Part shown: positions 9,236 through 20,500 of the stretch, in pieces | How the letters are laid out: every line of letters begins with the position of its first letter | How positions within the stretch are numbered: the stretch's first letter is position 1 | Source of the DNA: Strongylocentrotus pallidus | Taxonomy: Eukaryota > Echinodermata > Echinoidea > Camarodonta > Strongylocentrotidae | Assembly (NCBI GenBank): GCA_030265145.1 | Contig: JARBES010000115.1 | Coordinates: forward strand, 16,082,245-16,118,393 | DNA length: 36,149 nucleotides | Reading direction: 5' to 3' | Made by a program: the position numbers and the translations under genes | The notes under the pieces: model-generated | Told to the model about the DNA's origin: nothing | Seen by the model: only the letters and a program-made list of their open reading frames with translations | Database searches by the model: none

Positions 9236-10990
9236 GGTTATTTTCAGTTTCATGGATTAATGGGAAATTGTGTACTGGTGTTGGATACCATAAACTCGCA
9301 TGTATTATTTGTTATTTTGTTATATTTTGTATATAAGAGATACGTTTTGTTAAAACTGAAATATCGTACAAACTTTTAATGATGAGAAGCATATTTGTTC
9401 TCTTTCACAGCAATACTACAATTTTTTTTAAATATGAATTTTGTACATTTATCGACTTATAGGTACTGTTATTTTATGTGTATTTCGTTATGTTTTTCAT
9501 ATATGGTGGATGTGACCAAATAAATAATTCATCATTAATAATCATAATGTGATGTTGCCACTCGTGAATGGTGTATTTATGCTCATAGAAGCAGCATAAA
9601 ATCTCAATTTTGCAAAGAATTCAAAATTTTTACTGAACTTTTCAGTTTATACACAGTATGAAATGTATGTTGGTATGAAATAATTCATTTTTCAAATATC
9701 AATATTGCGTAACATTAGGTGTCGAAAGTGATGTCTAATTGTATGTTTATTTATATGTACATGTTGATTAAACTGGAGCTACAATATTCAGACTAGTTTG
9801 CAAAGAGTTGATTTTTCGAAAATAGTTACTGTGTTATTCTAGGTGCTTCTATTTCACAAGGCTGTATATTTTCTAACTCAAAAGAAAATGGGTTTTATGG
9901 AAACTTATAATTCTTTGCTGGCTATCTGAAATGTATATAATTATAAAGAGCAAAACTTGTGCAACTACCGTGATATTAGCCTCCTATAGATGGCTCTTGA
10001 ATATCAATGCAAAATATTGTTCTTGTTTATATCACTTTCATCCGAAACTCTTCCATAAACACTGTCTTCCAGTGTGTTTTGATGGTGAAATTGGTTCTTC
10101 TGTGATGTATTGTAATTTGTAATTCATGAGATGTAATATTTTTCTACTTATGTGGATGTGACAGAGCATAAAAGAAATAAAGAACAAAAAATAAAGCAAT
10201 TCTTTGTTTGTCTTACTTTTGTTTATGTTGTCTACATTTTGATTCTCAATTCTAGTATGTCAAATGAACCGATGAGAGCAATTGATAAACAATTTAAAGC
10301 AATTTAAAAGTTGCTATGTACATTTCTAACAGAGAGAAAGGATCTGCAAATATCCCCGATTTGTAGTCGATTCTATTTCCTAGAGATTCGGTTTCTTGAT
10401 TTAAGGAGATTCTTCCAGTTGGAGTTTATTGAGATATTTTGTTGTAATCGAATAGTATGATAATATTCAAAGGGCTTAAGATGTTTGTCACACGGGTACG
10501 CCCTCTACCCCTAACACTATAAGAATGACACATAGAACAGAATTGAAGAATCAGTAGAAGAGAAATGAGAAGAAGAGGGAGAAGAAAAGAAGAAGAAGCC
10601 GGAGAAGAACAAGTTGGAGAATAGAAATAAGTGGGTGAATGAGAAGAAGAAGAAGCAGGGGAGCAAGAGAATGAGGAATAGAAGAAAGAGGAGAAGGAGA
10701 ATGAGGGAAATAACAAAAATAAAGAAATACAAATTAATAACCGATTTAAACAGATAAAGTATCCAATCCGACGTTTTTGTGGTCACTGAAGAAGGTTGAC
10801 GAATTTATAAAGCAGTGCTACGGTTAAGGATGATCACCCCCCCCCCCCACCCCCGTCGCCAGAATCTCACTTGTAATTATTAAGAACCTTGTTTTTTCCT
10901 GTGGAGAGGCCAACGTTTTGAGACGGTCTTTCTTTACACGGTAGTCCGCGCATAAATAGGAAGGGTATTACGAGAATACGTTCCACTGAA
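9236..10990 (+). repeat. 1.7-kb direct duplication, copy 1
   Basis: From GGTTATTTTCAGTTTCATGG to CGTTCCACTGAA this sequence matches 11881-13600 in the same orientation, with many small differences and indels (roughly nine in ten bases agree by eye). Includes two AATAAA hexamers (10176, 10190) and a purine-rich GAAGAA tract (10550-10710). No protein-like open frame; minus-strand frames over the purine tract are low-complexity. Confidence 0.8.
10838..10857 (+). repeat. Poly-C tract
   Basis: A run of about eleven C, one A, then five C, present in duplication copy 1 but not at the matching place in copy 2. Confidence 0.8.
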
Positions 10991-10994
10991 TTAG

Positions 10995-11105
10995 AATTTA
11001 CTAACCATTATTTGTAAAAGTTATTTAATATATATATTTTATGTAACGTCCTTCTTAGATTAAAAAGGGCTTCTGCCGCTTGTGGCACATGGGGTACCCA
11101 TATGG
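10995..11105 (+). mobile_element. Foldback element, right-arm fragment
   Basis: Matches part of the right arm of the complete element (14400-14510), including ATGTAACGTCCTTC, AAAAAGGGCTTCTGC and TGTGGCACATGGG. It stops abruptly inside the arm at CCATATGG. It directly follows duplication copy 1. Confidence 0.75.
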
Positions 11106-11350
11106 CCATCATTATTATCATTATCGAACAAAAAATTAAGATGAAGACCCTCGACACCATAGGTGTAAATATAATTTTTGCACCTCCTTACTGACCGTAA
11201 AATAGTCAGAGCCACCAAATAATCAAGAAAGAATACGCTTGTATGTTAATACCGTGAAAGTAAAGAAAGAAGAAGAAATAAGCCGTTAATATATGGCAAT
11301 GGATTATTAGTTTCCATAAAACCCATTTCCTTTTGAATTCGAAATCTAAT
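11106..11350. other. Spacer between foldback fragments
   Basis: Mostly unrecognised sequence. Bases 11296-11338 are the reverse complement of a segment of the 1.7-kb duplication (9876-9920 in copy 1, 12530-12575 in copy 2), matching copy 2 slightly better around AATGGATTATTAGTTTCCA. Confidence 0.6.
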
Positions 11351-11354
11351 GTCT

Positions 11355-11812
11355 TTGGTACATTACTAGGGCGTCAGTGCAAGAGACAACTAACAGCCAC
11401 AGTTCACAAATATTATGCTTCCGAAATCTCTTGATAGTGATTCCGCACAGGAAGCCCATATGGGCACCCCATGTGCCACAAGCAGCAGAAGCCCTTTTTA
11501 ATCAAGGAAGGACGTTACATAAAATATATATTTTCATCATATTTTAAATAAAATGGTTAATAAATTCAAACTTGTTATTATGATCGTTTTGTCTTTAATT
11601 TGTCAATTACTATATAGGAAATATATAAACATAATATTTTTCGAATATCATGCCATATTTTGTTCCACAAAATATATCAGATTATTCTTTTGAGCGAAGC
11701 AAATGTGATATAAAACACACCTCATGCGGAAATGCATATTCATTATAAAACTCATGACTATGCATGTTATGAATATGCATACTCATTGAAGGGCGATCGA
11801 CTGGACGGCTGG
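11355..11812 (+). mobile_element. Foldback element, left arm plus part of the loop
   Basis: Collinear with 13621-14060 of the complete element, from GGTACATTACTAGGGCGTCA through AAGCAGCAGAAGCCC to TTATTCTTTTGAGCGAAGC and the loop-proximal CATTGAAGGGCGATCG. No CT repeat and no partner arm follow, so this is half an element. Confidence 0.8.
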
Positions 11813-11880
11813 TGACATCAATATGTACATGATTGTTTGTTCACGTTCACACAATACACAATCCATCTCTTTCATCTTTT

Positions 11881-13600
11881 GGTTATTTTTAGTTTTCATG
11901 GATCAATGGGAAATTGTGTACTGATATTTGATACCATAAACTCTCATGTACTATTTGTCATTTTGTTGTTGCTCGTTATATTTTGTATATAAGAGATATG
12001 TTTTGTTAAAACTGAAATATTGTACAAACTTTTAATGATGAGAAGCCTATTTGTTCTCTTTCACAGCAATATTACACATTTTCAAAATATGAATTTTGTA
12101 CATTTATTGATTTATAGGTATTGTTATTTTATGTGTATTTCGTTATGTTTTTCATATTTGGTGGATGCGACCAAATCAATGATTAAATAATCATAATGTG
12201 ATGTTGCCACTCATGAATGGTGTATTTATGCTCATAGAAACTGTATATGGCGTCAAAATCTCACTTTTGCAATGCATTCAAAATATTTACTGAACCTTAT
12301 GGATTTTGGTATGAAATAATTCATCTTTCAATCATCATTATTGCGTAACATTAGGTGTCGAAAGGGATGTCTAATTGTATGTTCATGTACATGTACATGT
12401 ACATGTAGATTAGACTGGGCTTACGATTTTTAGGCTGGTTGGCAAAGACAGGATATTTAGTTGATTTTTCGAAAATTGTTACTGTGTTATTCTAGGTGCT
12501 TCTATTTCACAAGGCTGTATTTTTTTTTAATTCAAAAGGAAGTGGGCTTTTGTGGAAACTAATAATCCATTGCTAAATTCTTGAAATGTATATAAAGAGC
12601 AAAACTTTTGCAACTACCGTGATATTAGCCTCTTATCGATGGCTCTCGAATATCAATGCAAAATAAAAGAATATTGTTCTCGTTTATATCACTTTCATCC
12701 GAAACTCTTCCATAAACACTGTCTTCCGGTGTGTTTTGGTGATGAAATTGGTTCTATTGTGGTGATGCGTTATTACAATGTACTTGTAATTCATGAGATG
12801 TAATATTTTTCTACTTATGTGGATGTGACAGAGCATAACAGAAATAAAGAAACAAAAATTAAGTAATTCTTTGTTTTGTCCTACTTTTGTTTATGTTGTC
12901 TACAATTTGGTTTTCAATTCTAGTATGTCAAATGAACCGATGAGAGCGATTGATAAACAATTTAGAGCAATTAACTATTTGCTATGTACATTTCTAACAG
13001 AGAGAAAAGATCTGCAAATATCCCCGATATGTAGTCGATTCTATTTCCTAGAGATTCGGTTTCTTGATTTAAGGAAATTCTTCCAGTTGGAGTTTATTGA
13101 GATATTTTGTTGTAATCGAATAGTATGATAATATTCAAAGGGCTTAAGATAATTGTTTGTCACACGGGTACGCCCTCTACCCCTAACACTATAAGAATGA
13201 CACATAGAACAGAATTGAAGAATCAGTAGAAGAGAAATGAGAAGAAGAGGGAGAAGAAAAAGGAGCAAGAAAAGGAGGAAAAGAAGAAGAAGCCGGAGAA
13301 GAACAAGTTGGAGAATAGGAATGAGTGGGTGAATGAGAAGAAAAAGCAGGGAGAGCAAGAGAATGAGGAATAGAACAAAGAGGAGAAGGAGAAGGAGGGA
13401 AATAACAATAATAAAGAAATACAAATTAATAACCAATTTAAACAGATTAAGTATCCAATCTGACGTTTTTGAGATCCCCGTCGCCAGAATCTTAGTGTTT
13501 TCCCCTGTGGAGAGACTAACGTCACGGTTTTGAGCCAATCTTTCTGTACACAGTAATCTCACATAACGAGGGTATTAGGAGAGTACGTTCCACTGAATCG
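11881..13600 (+). repeat. 1.7-kb direct duplication, copy 2
   Basis: Collinear with 9236-10990. Differences from copy 1 include a longer (CATGTA)n stretch near 12385-12405, a longer GAAAAAGGAG insertion in the purine tract (13215-13400) and loss of the poly-C tract. It runs directly into the complete foldback element. Confidence 0.8.
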
Positions 13601-13620
13601 CCTTGTAAATCTAATGTCTT

Positions 13621-14122
13621 TGGTATAATACTAGGGCGTCAGTGCAAGAGACAACTAACAGCCACAGGTCACAAATATTATGCTTCCGAAATCTCTTGAT
13701 AGTGATTCCGCACAGGAAGCCCATATGGACTTCCCATGTGCCACAAGCAGCAGAAGCCCTTTTTAATCAAAGAAGGACGTTACATAAATTATATATTTTC
13801 AATATCCTTTAAATAAAATGGTTAATACATTCAAACTTTAAATTATGATCGTTTTTGTCTTTGATTTGTCAATTACTATATAGCAAATATATAAACATAA
13901 TTTTTCTAAATATCATGCTAGAAATTTTAAAACAAAATATATCAGATTATTCATGTGAGCGAAGCAAATATGATATAAAACACAACTCATGCGAAAATGC
14001 ATATTCATTAGAAACTCATGAATATGCATGTATTCATTGAAGCGCGCTCGGCTGGTCAATACACACTCCGTCCCTTTCACCTCGCTTTCCTTTCTCTCTC
14101 TCTCTTTCTCCCTCTCTCTCTG

Positions 14123-14177
<55 letters not shown>

Positions 14178-14605
14178 GTCCCCCTCTCTCTCTCTCTCTC
14201 TCTCTTTATCCACTGTTTCTAATGAATATGCATTTCGGCATGAGTTGTGTTTTATATTATATTTGCTTCGCTCAAATGAATAATCTGATATATTTTGTGA
14301 ACAATTTTCTGGCATGATATTTAAAAAATTATGTTTATATATTTCTTATTTAATAATTGACACATCAAAGACAAAATGATGATTTTTTAAGTTTAAATTT
14401 ATTAACCATTATATTTAAAAGGTATTAAAAATATACAAATTATGTAACGTCCTTCATTGATTAAAAAGGGCTTCTGCTGCTTGTGGCACATGGGAAGTCC
14501 ATATGGGCTTCCTGTGCGGAATCACTATCAAGAGATTTCGGAAGCATAATATTTGTGAACTGTGGCTGTTAGTTGTCTCTTGCACTGACGCCTTCGTATT
14601 ATACA
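13621..14605. mobile_element. Complete foldback transposon (TU-like)
   Basis: A near-985-bp element with long inverted arms: left 13621-14015, right 14215-14605. The outer ends read GGTATAATACTAGGGCGTCA and, reverse-complemented, TGTATAATACGAAGGCGTCA. The arms agree closely for about 390 bp, including AAGCAGCAGAAGCCC and TATCAGATTATTCA blocks. The 200-bp loop is mostly CT repeat. No transposase is encoded. Long-armed foldback elements without open frames are known from sea urchins as TU elements; membership is inference from structure. Confidence 0.8.
14091..14209 (+). repeat. CT microsatellite in the foldback loop
   Basis: About 119 bp of nearly pure (CT)n with a few G or CCC interruptions. 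Both strands appear open (Ser-Leu or Arg-Glu repeats), but this is low-complexity sequence. Confidence 0.95.
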
Positions 14606-15836
14606 AGTTTTACTACTTTCAAATACTTAGATAAGCATTTAATATGTTGTTAAGAGAATAAATTCCAAAGGTATTAGCAATACAATAAATTATTTTGCGA
14701 TTTGTCTTGGGTGAATTGCTCTTTTGACTTGACCGAAACACTAGCGACCTTTTCCAATGATTTCGTGAATTTTCTAACACCTTGAACTCTCTTTGATATT
14801 TTTTTCTTTTCTGAAGAGAAGTAGGGCGATTGATTTGATGAAAAGCAAGGTGTTCCTTGATTTCCACCACCTTGAATTGTCTTCATTTTACAAAAGAAAT
14901 CTACTGAATGACGCATTTTTGAAAAGATGGCTTTTTTCCACCGTCTCCATCTCTGCAAGCGTTGGCAGGTGTTATTTTGTCCTCCTCATATTCATTTTCT
15001 CCTCCGCTCCTCCCTCTTTCCTTTATACGACCTCTTACCATCATACGACCTCTTACCAGTTATACTTTACTTTTTTTTAAAGAAGGTTATAACCCTCATC
15101 AATAAGTGGTGCAACAACTCGAAGCCCTCCAAGTAAGTTGTTATCTTTGATGAAAAACTCGCAATAATGTTCCTAAATGTTATTGCATATAATTATCGGG
15201 TTCTTCTTGTAAGCAATATAACCCTCTGTGCATAGTTGTATTTGTGTGTCGTTGATGGCGCTCTACCACGTTTTAAGACTAAAAAGAATAAGAAAATACG
15301 AGTCTCGAGATAAATGAAAAATTGTAAAACAAAAATGAAAATAGACATCTATGGACATGCATTGCACTTCAGGTTAAAATGAGGCGTTTATTCAAATTTG
15401 GTAAGCTTAATAATCCTCTATTGCATTTAAGCTCGACCCCTCTCCGTCCACCTATCACCCCATACTTATCACTGCCAATTATTTTGTTTTCTTACTTTGC
15501 TAATCATTATACCGATTTTCAAAAACCCTTTATCATTACAAGTTATTCTTTGATTCTCTCTCAAGGCATCATCAGTGTTTTCCTCCAACAGTTTTCTTCC
15601 CAAACCAACCTTGCAACCTCCTCTCGCCTGGAAGATGCATCGATTTGTTCCCATGGCAACGGGACGCCATCTCGCTGCCTGAAGAGTAGGGGCAGGTGCG
15701 TCTTGGTTCTCTCGCTCCCACTGGCGCAGTTTCCGTTCCTTTCAGACCCCAAATGCGTGTTAATAATCTATATCTCCTTGTCACTATGGCTTCCTGCCCG
15801 TCCTATTCAAATGTTATTTTTTCAGTTCACCTACAT
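14606..15836. other. Intergenic stretch, no recognised gene
   Basis: Several open frames of 60-185 codons occur on both strands, but none shows a domain, splice structure or composition I recognise. The longest (15379-15936, +) runs on into a MITE. It also has poly-T and pyrimidine-rich parts. Confidence 0.5.
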
Positions 15837-16082
15837 CACTGGCGGATCCAGGATTATGTTACTGGAGGACCTCGGGAGGGGGAAGGGCACACATGAGCGT
15901 GTGGACACATATTCAACAGTCATGAACAAATTTTAAAATGTTCGGATATCAAAATTTACAGAGGTTTTGAAAAGTTGTAAAAGATAGCTGACAATCGGAC
16001 CTGGCATGGAAGGGGGGGGCGGATAAATCTTAGTGTGGGTAGGGGCAAACGTTTCCCCTCCCCCCTCTTGGATCCGCCACTG
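15837..16082. mobile_element. MITE with CAGTGGCGGATCC-type ends
   Basis: Left end CACTGGCGGATCCAGGA; reverse-complemented right end CAGTGGCGGATCCAAGA. About 246 bp. Inner parts are G-rich on the left and C-rich on the right, also inverted. Termini of the CAGTGGCGGATCC kind are common in animal MITEs; I do not assign a superfamily. Confidence 0.75.
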
Positions 16083-17167
16083 CATCAAGTATTTGACCCC
16101 AAACCTATCTTGTCCATAGATGAGCTTATACAACTGCTCCAATACTTGGTATTCCAACAAATCTTCATCCAATCACATAATAATATCTGAGTCGAAAGGG
16201 ATTAAAGCCATGCCCTAAAAATGATGATTGAATAACCGGGAGTAATCTCACGATAAGTACAGTTTGTATAGGTGAAACACATTTAATTGGACTTTAATAG
16301 ACTAATATCATTATAAGCCAAAATCATGCCAACAAACTTGATTTTTAACTTATCAATCCTTAGCGCTGAAGGAGTTTTAAAACTTCCGGATAAAAACAAG
16401 ACATAATTGCTTATATTTGTAGTTCATTAAAATATTCCAGGATTTAAAAAAAAATGGGAAAGGGTCGTCAAATAAACAGGGGCTTCTGGCGTTAAAATGC
16501 TTCAAAAATGCAAGACATAATAACAATGATAATCGGGCTGATCGGTTGAATATGGAATTCAGTGTTATTACACGTTTAAATTTTCATGGAAGAAGTCCAA
16601 GATTGAAGGAGATACGAGACAAAAGGAAAAAGGAAGTTTGGGGATAGAAATCATGAAACCACAAACCACCATTATACTTTAGAGATATATTAATATAGGA
16701 GAAAAATGAAGTTCTAAGACACAATATATAGATAAGTATACACCCACTTGTCACCTTATAGGATGAATGATGAAAACTGCGTTTGATAGCCGTTAAATGC
16801 CAGGATTTTTCAAAGTCGTGGAAGAACAGAGATTATCATATTGATAGAATCACCTGCGACTAAATATATTCAAAGTTAACTGTTCAACAGTTATTGTGAC
16901 AAACCAACGTCAAGAAAAATGAGAAGACGCGTTTCCCTAGAGTCGGTTCTTGTCTTCAAACAACCAGCGTTTGGAATGTGTTTTATTTACTCAACAGTAT
17001 TTACCTCCAGTAAAAACAAAATCATTTTCGGTCAGATTATCCAAATATGAAAGTATACTTTAAGAGTAAGCATGAATAATCATACAAAACAGAAACTTTG
17101 GAGGATATGAACGGAGCAACCATTCTGCAAGTCACGTTAGTGCGAAGATTTATCCAATCGATGTTGA
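16083..17167. other. Gene-free upstream flank of the receptor gene
   Basis: AT-rich, no recognised repeat, exon or RNA gene. It could carry distal regulatory sequence for the gene starting at 17447, but nothing in it proves that. Confidence 0.4.
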
Positions 17168-17446
17168 CCAATAAGAACAGCCGCCCGCTTGCTGGATTTT
17201 TGCAGACGACATCTCCGCGATACTTCATTTTGGCGCGAAACGATCAATCACCCGGAGGGCTCTCTTGATTTCTCTCGATCGCCGATAAGCAATTTATCAC
17301 GTATTGAACACGCCATTGATAACTTAATCGGAATTTGGATTCACATATCGCGACAGGAAAAAAGAAGGGAAATGGATTAGTGTCATTATCCCGGCCAGCT
17401 TTTGAATTGTCTCTTTCGTTTTTGGTTGTTTTTCCCGCCAAAAACA
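17168..17446 (+). promoter_or_regulatory. Candidate promoter with CCAAT box and two E2F-type sites
   Basis: Locally richer in GC and CpG than the surroundings. A CCAAT pentamer is at 17168-17172. TTTTGGCGCGAAA (17228-17240) and TTTCCCGCCAAAA (17431-17443) both fit the E2F consensus TTTSSCGC; the second ends three bases before the proposed ATG. A GATA core is at 17283. No TATA box is evident. Whether these are bound, and where transcription starts, is inference. Confidence 0.4.
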
Positions 17447-17540
17447 ATGGACGAAGGCGTCGCCAACGATGACGGGCTTGATGGAGCGACGGCGAAGATG
17501 AGCAGGAAACCGCCCCCGGTTGGATCCCGTACAACACCTG
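17447..17540 (+). CDS. Receptor exon 1, proposed start
   Basis: The ATG at 17447 has a good context (ACAATGG). It encodes [17 protein letters not shown] and a Pro-rich [14 protein letters not shown] before the donor GTAAGC at 17541; one base carries over. No in-frame ATG precedes it nearby. It places 34 hydrophilic residues before the hydrophobic leader, so a start in exon 2 (ATG 19674) is an alternative. Confidence 0.55.
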
Positions 17541-20500
17541 GTAAGCCGTGTCATTTTTTGCGTTTATATTTCATGTTGATTTCAAATTCAAAAAAATAAT
17601 CTTTTACTAAACCTACAGTTTTTCACCTTCGAACAGAATGTATACAAACATAATGTAGGCTAGTATTGATCCGGGGTTTTGATGGGAGCGAAATAAACGA
17701 GTCTGTTTGCATTTCATATCATATTTTGAAGACATAGCTTCAGGAATCACTATTCGTGTCGTATTACGTTTTACGGACAAACTGGTTTGCATCATAGAAC
17801 TTTATGGATATGAGCCTAACCGTCGTTTGGTTTGAGTGATTCGCCTCGTATAGGGTTGCAGGGATAACAATTAAAGTTTGTCAGCTGGAATTTAATCACA
17901 AATAATCTCTTCAGATACGGAACAACATCAACCATCAAGTTAGACAATAAGGACACGCGTACTAAAGCTGAGTAAGTTAAAATGACAATATATGAATTCT
18001 AACACTTTTTTCTTTTTGTTTTGGGGCAGCTTAAGACTTTGATATTTCAAAATGTATGTCCTGTATACATAGTTAAATGAGCTTCAATTATAAGTAGCGA
18101 AATATTGTATATTATTTACTTAACCATCTTTTGCACATTTTACCTATATTATAACAGCGAGTGATTATGAATAATATATATCTTTTTAAACTAATTACTA
18201 CAAAATTATTATCATCATGTATTCCGAATTCGAATTTCTATTATGATTGCGATAATTACGTTGTTAAAAAATATGTTATAATTGCATTTATAATATCTTT
18301 ATGTTTGTCTAACAAATGTTTACTTTATTATTTATTATCCTTGTTATCCTTGTTTTCGTCATCACCATCATCATCATCATCAACATCATCATCATCATCA
18401 TCTTAATGATGATAATAATAATAATGATAATAATAGTAGGCCTAATAATAATAAATGAGATTTGTATCCATTTGAAAGAAAATGCTCAAGGGGCAGTGGT
18501 GAAGCACCAGAACAAGAGATCTGCATTATAAACAAAGAAACATGAGTAAGATAAAAACATACAAAGTAAAGCCTCGGTCACAAATGTCATTACGAACTGC
18601 TACGAACGCCGTACGAACGATTTTCAGACAATGGAAATTCGGGAAGACAATGGAAAAACAGGGAGATTCGTACGAAATTATCGTTCGTACGGACCTTTGT
18701 GACCGTAGCATTACACGAAAGAACAATTAATTGTATGCTGAATTAAACAGATACATTTCAAGATTAGTTATTTAAATAACACACACTCAGGTTACAACAT
18801 ATATAAGATACATTGGTATTATGACCAGCAAGGGTAATGGAAGAAACAGATACCTTATTTAACTGACTCTTGGAACCATGTAATACAAATTTGCATTTTG
18901 TAAGATTTAGTTTCAATGAATGTGAGTTTTATCAGTATTATGAACAGTATATACAAGCCTCAATATTAGGGATAACGCTGTATAAATCTTTATATTTGTA
19001 TAAATATGATATTGAAAAGAGAAGTGTTGAAGAATATTTTTCAGATCAATAAAATAGATCAATAAAATAAGTGGGAAAAAAAGGAATCTATTTGAAAGCT
19101 TAGCTTTTTACTAGATTCCCACATATTTTACTACGAATATATTTGTCTAATTTCAGTTAAAATACCAAGTAATGGTATTTATATCTCCGTATGTTAATTC
19201 GACTGTATTAGTACTTTCATGACCTGATATTATTGTATGCTTTTTGTGAAAACCTATTGAAAGAACAATTCTTGTCATTATTATTGTTTATTGTTTTGAT
19301 ATATGTAACGAATTTGAATGTGAAATATGAAATAAAACTAAACTGAAACTAGATGGGCCCGCTCACAGAGCCCTGTAAAAGGTAAACAAAATCTTAAGCA
19401 TAACTATTTATCAAGACGGCTTGCGAATGACATGACAGGTATGATCTGAACCATTGTAGGGCTACAACTTTAATACTGAGAGACGTGAGATAATTCAACA
19501 AAATCATCATCATCATTGTCGCGTTAACGTTCAGTCAACCTCGCATCATTATGTGCGAGTATTATTTAGAAGAACTGAATGCAACGAATATCATATTTGC
19601 ACGACATTTTGAAATATCAACATAACTTTCTCCTTTATTACCATTTTCGTTTTTTTCTCCTTCAGATTGGGTGATGCAGGCGCGACGGTATCTAACACTC
19701 GTGCTCATAGCTTTGCTCCTTTCTAGCTGTCACTTAGCAGGTAAACTGATTTGTCTTTATTTACAGGCCTAAATCGACGGTCGTTCATCCTTTAAGCTTC
19801 TAATCCCTAGGTTTGGGGTTCAAATCACAGCCCGGTTCCAATGTCATACCATCCCCGAACAAAAATACCTGACACGCTTGATACCTACTACAAAGTTCCT
19901 ATCAATCATTATGATGCGTTCCACAATAGTCAATATTAGGCCCTTTCATGTTTCTATTAGCCTATATATTAATGATATAACCAATACAACGTCTTTGTCA
20001 TCATTTATATCATTTGTAGATGGCACGAAAACAAATTGTTCACATCATAACTTTAAAACCCAAGTACATGTCGTTAATAATGAGTTACCAAAATTGTCCC
20101 AGTGGTTTAAATGCCAACAATTGTTCTTTAATGTAAATAAAAGCAATTTCATGCACTCAAGCGCGGACATCCTCATGCCAATGAAGTTTCTCGCAACATA
20201 ATTATTCATAGATAATGTTCCTCTCGAAAGGACGAGACAGGCATAATTTGGGGTCGAAATTATCGACGAAAATTTAAATTGGAATGAACGTTAACGTCAT
20301 AAAACTACTTCTTTTTCCAGGAATGTTGATATACTATACAAGATGAGAAAAACACAGATGTAATACGCTTCTTTATGCTTTATATTCATTGGTATTACAG
20401 TATAAAACATAGTGTTATTCAAAGTGGGGCACCAGCACCAAAACCAAAATCAACTATATTTACTTATTACAAACGAATACCTTCGTGTATGCCCTGGTTC

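Noticed and set aside
10426-13562. Minus-strand Phe/Leu/Ser-rich open frames in both duplication copies
   Set aside because: They translate the purine tract in reverse; low complexity and not conserved in frame between the copies.
14018-14317. Open frames rich in Ser-Leu (+) or Arg-Glu (-) of about 93-99 codons
   Set aside because: They are translations of the CT microsatellite inside the foldback loop and run into its arms; no gene evidence.
15379-15936. 185-codon open frame with hydrophobic stretches
   Set aside because: No recognisable domain, and its last third is encoded by the CAGTGGCGGATCC MITE; composition is not protein-like.
17915-17950. Possible receptor exon after TCTTCAG at 17914
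   Set aside because: In the required phase it reads about nine codons and then TAG; exon 19666-19740 fits the phase and supplies a signal peptide.
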